This document shows, piece after piece, positions 60,232 through 64,000 of a DNA stretch of 64,000 bases (positions within the stretch are counted from its first letter, which is position 1; each line of letters starts with the position of its first letter). Location: positions 19,770 to 83,769 of the forward strand of contig JAKLKB010000014.1 in NCBI GenBank assembly GCA_023150835.1, read 5' to 3'. Both the position numbers and the translations under genes were made by a program. The DNA comes from Myxococcota bacterium. Its GTDB lineage: Bacteria; Myxococcota_C; UBA6777. The notes beneath the pieces were generated by a model. That model did no database searches. It had not been told where the DNA came from and was given only the letters and a program-made list of their open reading frames with translations.

Positions 60232-60343
60232 TACGAAATCCGCCCACAGCGTGATCGCAAGATGTAGGGGCAGCCCCCTGTGGCTGCCCTATTACAGGGC
60301 GTCTACGCACTATTCTTCGTGTACATCACTCGGATATCGTATA
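60232..60343. repeat. Dispersed element, intact copy
   Basis: Starts TACGAAATCCGCCCAC, preceded by TAA though no gene ends here, and ends CACTCGGATATCGTATA. The hairpin is intact. The stretch 60344-60540 down to the PEGA gene stop shows nothing else. Confidence 0.9.
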
Positions 60344-60540
60344 AATACTAGTTGACAGAGAGTACAAAACGCGAAATAGGCAGATGGCGATGTTCTTCCC
60401 CCTCTGCCCCCTCGCGGCAGCAGCGAGGCTTTGCGAGCATCGCAGGGAGAGGGGACGCCCGAAGGGCAGGGGTGAGGGTGAGACGGGTTGTACTCTTTCT
60501 GTAAACGAAGGAGAGCGTCAAAGACCGATGCAGGCGTTTT

Positions 60541-61914
60541 TCAGCGTCCCGCCCCAAAATTCGGATCCCACGTTGCGCGAAAGTTCATCTTGGGCGGTTG
60601 CAACAAGAAATACGCTGCGGTCGCGCCGCCGCCCACCACCGCAGCCCCGATAATCGTCCAAAACCACCATTGTTGATGCACAGGCCGATCTGTCGAGGGA
60701 TTGGGGACAGGAGGGCGTGTAATCACGGCCACTCTTCCGTCTCGACGTTGGGGCGGAGGTTCGCGGTCCACAGCCCGTGGTTTCGGTGCTTCGGGAGACT
60801 TCACCAACGTGGGAGCGATCTTCGCCAACGCTTCGTCGGCATCTTGAAGCTCATTTTGCATCGGGAGCGCCGCCAACACTTGCAGCTTTCGCGTCTTGCA
60901 ATCGTAGCGAACGGGTGTAAAGCGATGGCGGCTCTCATCCATCGGGCTGATCTGGCCCGTCACCAACGCATCCAATCCAGCTTCTTCGCACAGCTTGCTC
61001 GCTGCTCCCGAAAAAGCTGGCGTGTCCCACGCTTCTTTTTGCACTTGCACAGTCAACAGATCTTTGGTCGCCTGCAACGGATCGGGAGCCGCTGCTGCCG
61101 CTGCTTTCTTGAGGTCGAATTGTTGTGCGGCCATCCCAGCTTGCAGCTTAACCGCCATCCCTTCGGGGATATAGCCTGCGGCTTCCACACGAACATAGTT
61201 GAATCCCTCGTACAGATCGGCCACTTCCAACGGCAGTTTGCCCCTTGAAACCCCATTCACAAACACCTCTGCCCCGGCTGTCCCCGTCAGCTTCAGACTC
61301 ACTTTGTTGATCGAACGGATCTCGCCTTGCGCCCGCTTGTAACGAAAACGCATCGGGCGGCTGCCTTGGATCATCTTGGGCAGGGGGTTGGGATCGAGGC
61401 GGGCCAGATTTTTCAGCAAAGTCTCGCCGTTGTCGTTGCGACCGATCTGCAAATAAGCCAACGCCAACGACGCCAACGACGCCGTAAACAGATCATAACT
61501 TTCCGCCCAACGCATCTTGGACGCCGAAAACTGCAAGGCATCGCGCAGGGGCTTGATCGCGTCATCGAAGGCTTGCTCTTGGAGCTTGGCTTCGCCCGTC
61601 GAAAGGGCTTGACGGATCGGCGTGAGATCTTGTTGCTTGAGCGCGTTTAGATCGACCGCTGCTGCCGCACGAGGCGGTGTCCCTCCCAACAACGGATACT
61701 TCCGAATCAGTTGCGCACCCGCCGCCGCCAGTTTCTGACTCAACCGCAACGAAAAACGCCGAACCTCCCGCTTTGGAAGGTTTGTCACCGTCGCCTGCAC
61801 AGGAAACACACCGATCTTCTTCGACTCATCGTCTTCTTGGGCATACGCCAACGAGGCCACCCACCAACACGATAAAAAAACACCCCACCCAAAAGACTTC
61901 CGATATCGACCCAT
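60541..61914 (-). CDS. Exported PEGA-domain protein with C-terminal membrane anchor
   Basis: About 457 residues. N-terminal signal peptide (KSFGWGVFLSCWWVASLAYAQ). A helical region (about 30-190) looks TPR-like (QEQAFDDAIKPLRDALQF, LASLALAYLQIGRNDNGETLL). A PEGA domain follows: LTGTAGAEVFVNGVSRGKLPLEVADLYEGFNYVRVEAAGY. Then an Ala-rich helix, a small alpha/beta region, a Pro/Arg-rich linker and a transmembrane segment near the C-terminus (WWFWTIIGAAVVGGGATAAYFLL). PEGA proteins of this layout are abundant in Myxococcota; function is unknown, perhaps carbohydrate or envelope binding. Start is ATG 61914 or 61920. Confidence 0.82.
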   Translation of the reverse strand: MGRYRKSFGWGVFLSCWWVASLAYAQEDDESKKIGVFPVQATVTNLPKREVRRFSLRLSQKLAAAGAQLIRKYPLLGGTPPRAAAAVDLNALKQQDLTPIRQALSTGEAKLQEQAFDDAIKPLRDALQFSASKMRWAESYDLFTASLASLALAYLQIGRNDNGETLLKNLARLDPNPLPKMIQGSRPMRFRYKRAQGEIRSINKVSLKLTGTAGAEVFVNGVSRGKLPLEVADLYEGFNYVRVEAAGYIPEGMAVKLQAGMAAQQFDLKKAAAAAAPDPLQATKDLLTVQVQKEAWDTPAFSGAASKLCEEAGLDALVTGQISPMDESRHRFTPVRYDCKTRKLQVLAALPMQNELQDADEALAKIAPTLVKSPEAPKPRAVDREPPPQRRDGRVAVITRPPVPNPSTDRPVHQQWWFWTIIGAAVVGGGATAAYFLLQPPKMNFRATWDPNFGAGR

Positions 61915-62037
61915 GATCATTCTTCCGTTTCTTCCAGAGGTTCCGCAGATCGCCCCAAGGCCATCCGCTTGATCTTTCCCTCGTTTTGCCGCCCACCCTA
62001 CCACACACTCACCCTCAACCTCAAGCCACGACTACGG

Positions 62038-62323
62038 GCGATGGCGAAAAGCCGCCAACCGTTGTGGACGCAAAAAAAGCGACGGCAAAAAACCGTCAAC
62101 CGTTGTGGACGCAAAAAAGGCGATGGCAAAAAACCGTCAACCGTTGTGGACGCAAAAAAGGCGATGGCAAAAACCCGTCAACCGCTGCGGACGCAAAAAA
62201 GGCGATGGCAAAAACCCGTCAACCGCTGCGGACGCAAAAAAGGCGATGGCAAAAACCCGTCAACCGTGGTGGACGAAAAAAAGCGATGGCAAAACCCCGT
62301 CAACCGTGGTGGACGCAAAGACC
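62038..62323. repeat. 41-bp tandem repeat (7 units)
   Basis: Units begin at 62038, 62079, 62120, 62161, 62202, 62243 and 62283, built on GCGATGGCAAAAACCCGTCA and ending GGACGCAAAAAAG. Because 41 is not a multiple of three, every forward frame stays open and rotates through three peptide versions. The interval 61915-62474 holds nothing else that I would call a gene. Confidence 0.92.
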
Positions 62324-62474
62324 TGTGTCGGTGCGATGTGATCCGCGCAGGGCTTCTGCTTTCCGTCAGCGGCTTGGCCTCGATCGACATCGCCCAAGCC
62401 TGCGATCCCAAAAACCATCAGGGCGAATTCGCCGCACTGTATCACAACGGATCCCGCTCTAGCTGCGTTGAACT

Positions 62475-64000
62475 TTAACGAAAAGGTAGGGGGAACACAT
62501 CCGAGACAGAGCGATCCACAAAATCCCCATAGCCGAGTTGGCCCTTGGTATTGGCTCCCCAGCACTTGACAGAGCCATCGTCCAGAAGCGCACAAGTATG
62601 CAAATTTCCCGAAGCAATCGAGGTAGCTGTACGCCCGCTCCCGATATCCAAAGGAGCAAAGGGGGGAGAAGAAACCAACACGAGGCTCACACCGGGTATT
62701 TGGTATGTTAGGTCTCCCCAACACTTGACGGTGGCATCATCCAAGAGCGCACAGGCATGTGATAATCCAAGAGAAAGCTCCTTTGCGGTGCGGCCCAAAC
62801 CGAGCTCGACCGCAGCAGCCGATGGAGCTGTTCGGTTTGTGGTATCGCCGTATCCGAGTTGGCCGTCATGATTGGCTCCCCAGCATTTCACTGTGCCGTC
62901 GTCCAAGATCGCACAAGCAAACCATCCCCCCAACGCAACCCGTTTGGCGGTACGTCCAGCGCCTAGATCCACAGCAACAGCAGGAGGCGCATTTCGTTGC
63001 GTGGTGTCGCCGTAGCCGAGTTGGCCGTAGTCGTTGCGCCCCCAACATTTCAACGCGCCGTTGTCCAAGATCGCACAAGCGTGCGTGTTTGCTGTCGCAA
63101 GAAACGATGCAGTACGCCCCGTCCCCAGATCGATCGGCGCAAGAGGCGGAGCGTATCGGGGCGCGCCGTCGCCGTAACCGAGCTGGCCGTAGTTGTTGGC
63201 TCCCCAACACTTGAGGGTGTTGTTGTCCAACAACGCGCAAGTGAAGGATCCCCCCGCAGAGATCGACTTGGCAAAGCGGCCTACGCCAAGATCGATCGAA
63301 TCCACCGAGGGGGCTGTTCGTTGCGTCGAATCGCCGTATCCAAGCTGGCCTGCCCCATTGTATCCCCAACACTTGACCGTACCGTTATCAAGCAACGCGC
63401 AAAGATGGTCCTCTCCGGGAGCAACAGATCTTGCGGTTCGGCCTACACCAAGGTCGATTGGCGCAACAGAAGGAGCCTCTCGTGGTGCGGTATCGCCGTA
63501 CCCTAGTTGGCCTTTGTCGTTGCGCCCCCAACATTTCAGAAGGCCGTTTTGTGACGAACACGTGCGCTGTTCTTGGGCTGCGATCGCTGTCACACGAGGA
63601 ACACAACGCCCGACACTACAGATCTCACTCGAAGAACACGCGACAGAACACTGCCCACAATGACGGGAGGTATCCGTGTCGACACAAACTCCACCGCAAA
63701 TCGCTTGCCGAAAAACGATAAACTCCCCAGAGATTTGTGAACGAGAAACGGTATCACCACTGCCGAGCTGGCCTTTGGTGTTGTCGCCCCAACAGACGAC
63801 CTGCTGGTTATCCAAGACAGCGCAAGAGTGGGAAGCACCGACGCTAAGGGAGGTCGCGGAGCGACCCACGCCAAAGTCCACAGGCACCGAGGCAGGAGCG
63901 GTTTGTTGTTTGCCTTGTCCGCTGTCGCCATCTCCAAGTTGGCCTTTGTCATTGGCTCCCCAACAACGGGCAGTTCCATCATCGAGCAAAACACAGCGAT
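62475..64000 (-). CDS. RCC1-repeat protein with a MopE-like cysteine module, N-terminus beyond the window
   Basis: About 508 residues visible, open to the right edge: the frame upstream of 63989 reads RCVLLDDGTARCWG, part of another repeat, so the true start is outside. At least nine RCC1-type units of about 50 residues are present, each with C(A/V)LLDDG-VKCWG-N--GQLGYGDT and a linker such as PIDLGVGRTARSV. Two cysteines per unit probably form a disulfide. One unit is replaced by a cysteine-rich insert (ICGGVCVDTDTSRHCGQC, SSSEICSVGRCV) of the kind found in the MopE-like lipoprotein at 33.3 kb. Most likely a secreted beta-propeller protein; function unknown. The C-terminus reads DVFPLPFR. Confidence 0.85.
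   Translation of the reverse strand, partial: RCVLLDDGTARCWGANDKGQLGDGDSGQGKQQTAPASVPVDFGVGRSATSLSVGASHSCAVLDNQQVVCWGDNTKGQLGSGDTVSRSQISGEFIVFRQAICGGVCVDTDTSRHCGQCSVACSSSEICSVGRCVPRVTAIAAQEQRTCSSQNGLLKCWGRNDKGQLGYGDTAPREAPSVAPIDLGVGRTARSVAPGEDHLCALLDNGTVKCWGYNGAGQLGYGDSTQRTAPSVDSIDLGVGRFAKSISAGGSFTCALLDNNTLKCWGANNYGQLGYGDGAPRYAPPLAPIDLGTGRTASFLATANTHACAILDNGALKCWGRNDYGQLGYGDTTQRNAPPAVAVDLGAGRTAKRVALGGWFACAILDDGTVKCWGANHDGQLGYGDTTNRTAPSAAAVELGLGRTAKELSLGLSHACALLDDATVKCWGDLTYQIPGVSLVLVSSPPFAPLDIGSGRTATSIASGNLHTCALLDDGSVKCWGANTKGQLGYGDFVDRSVSDVFPLPFR

Noticed and set aside
61969-62478. Frames encoding Lys/Arg-rich repeat peptides
   Set aside because: A 41-bp period keeps every frame open by chance; no start signals or family similarity.

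Overview
The window comes from a Gram-negative bacterium with an outer membrane (TonB-dependent receptor, lipoproteins, glycan export genes). Several features recall deltaproteobacterial lineages, most plausibly Myxococcota or Bradymonadota: a long MopE-type cysteine-rich lipoprotein carrying DNDCNG motifs, an RCC1-repeat surface protein, a PEGA-domain protein, and a small cysteine-containing sigma-region-4-like regulator. This placement is inferred from gene content only; there is no rRNA gene. Base composition is moderately GC-rich. The glycan cluster at 23.5-32.7 kb, above all its glycosyltransferase, looks more AT-rich than its neighbours.

Layout. 1-2.8 kb: two membrane proteins on the minus strand, one running off the left edge and one a GT22-type mannosyltransferase. 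2.9-4.1 kb: a pectinacetylesterase/Notum-like lipoprotein. 4.4-10.9 kb: a fatty acid hydroxylase facing a six-gene minus-strand run (FadR-type regulator, subunit-3-like protein, GMC oxidoreductase, unknown protein, YceI-like protein, fatty acid desaturase) that looks like a regulated lipid or alcohol oxidation unit, with a palindromic operator at its head. 11.2-15.5 kb: a small exported protein, then lysC followed by a Tat-exported FAD oxidoreductase and a membrane protein with one CxxCH motif. 15.8-18.8 kb: a TonB-dependent receptor with a collagen-like spacer. 19.5-23.4 kb: the sigma-like regulator, a TPR-like membrane protein and a cytochrome b5-like protein. 23.5-32.7 kb: a nine-gene operon for a CDP-activated, C-methylated amino deoxysugar with flippase and glycosyltransferase. 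33.3-36.2 kb: the MopE/SBBP lipoprotein.

36.7-59.6 kb is mostly housekeeping: UvrD-type helicase, mtnB, dprA, topA, a cysteine desulfurase, a long-chain acyl-CoA ligase, dnaG-rpoD, a CAU tRNA, a DUF164 zinc-ribbon protein overlapping an RNase HI fusion, the RNase P RNA, prmA and icmF (fused isobutyryl-CoA mutase). 60.5-64 kb holds the PEGA protein and the RCC1 protein, which runs off the right edge.

Intergenic space is filled by repeats. The main family is a 110-130 bp element with imperfect terminal inverted repeats (TACGAAATCCG / CGGATATCGTA) and a central GGGCAGCC hairpin, present at 5.1, 19.3, 23.4, 36.2 (a 67-bp tandem array, opposite orientation), 59.6, 60.0 and 60.2 kb. In three places its left end starts on the base directly after a TAA stop codon. 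One copy is interrupted by a 118-bp MITE-like element with perfect 16-bp terminal inverted repeats. A second family of paired hairpins (TTTTGTGGGGT...) occurs three times. There are also minisatellites of 31, 18 and 41 bp and a duplicated leader upstream of the cysteine desulfurase. No CRISPR array, phage, rRNA or transposase gene was seen.
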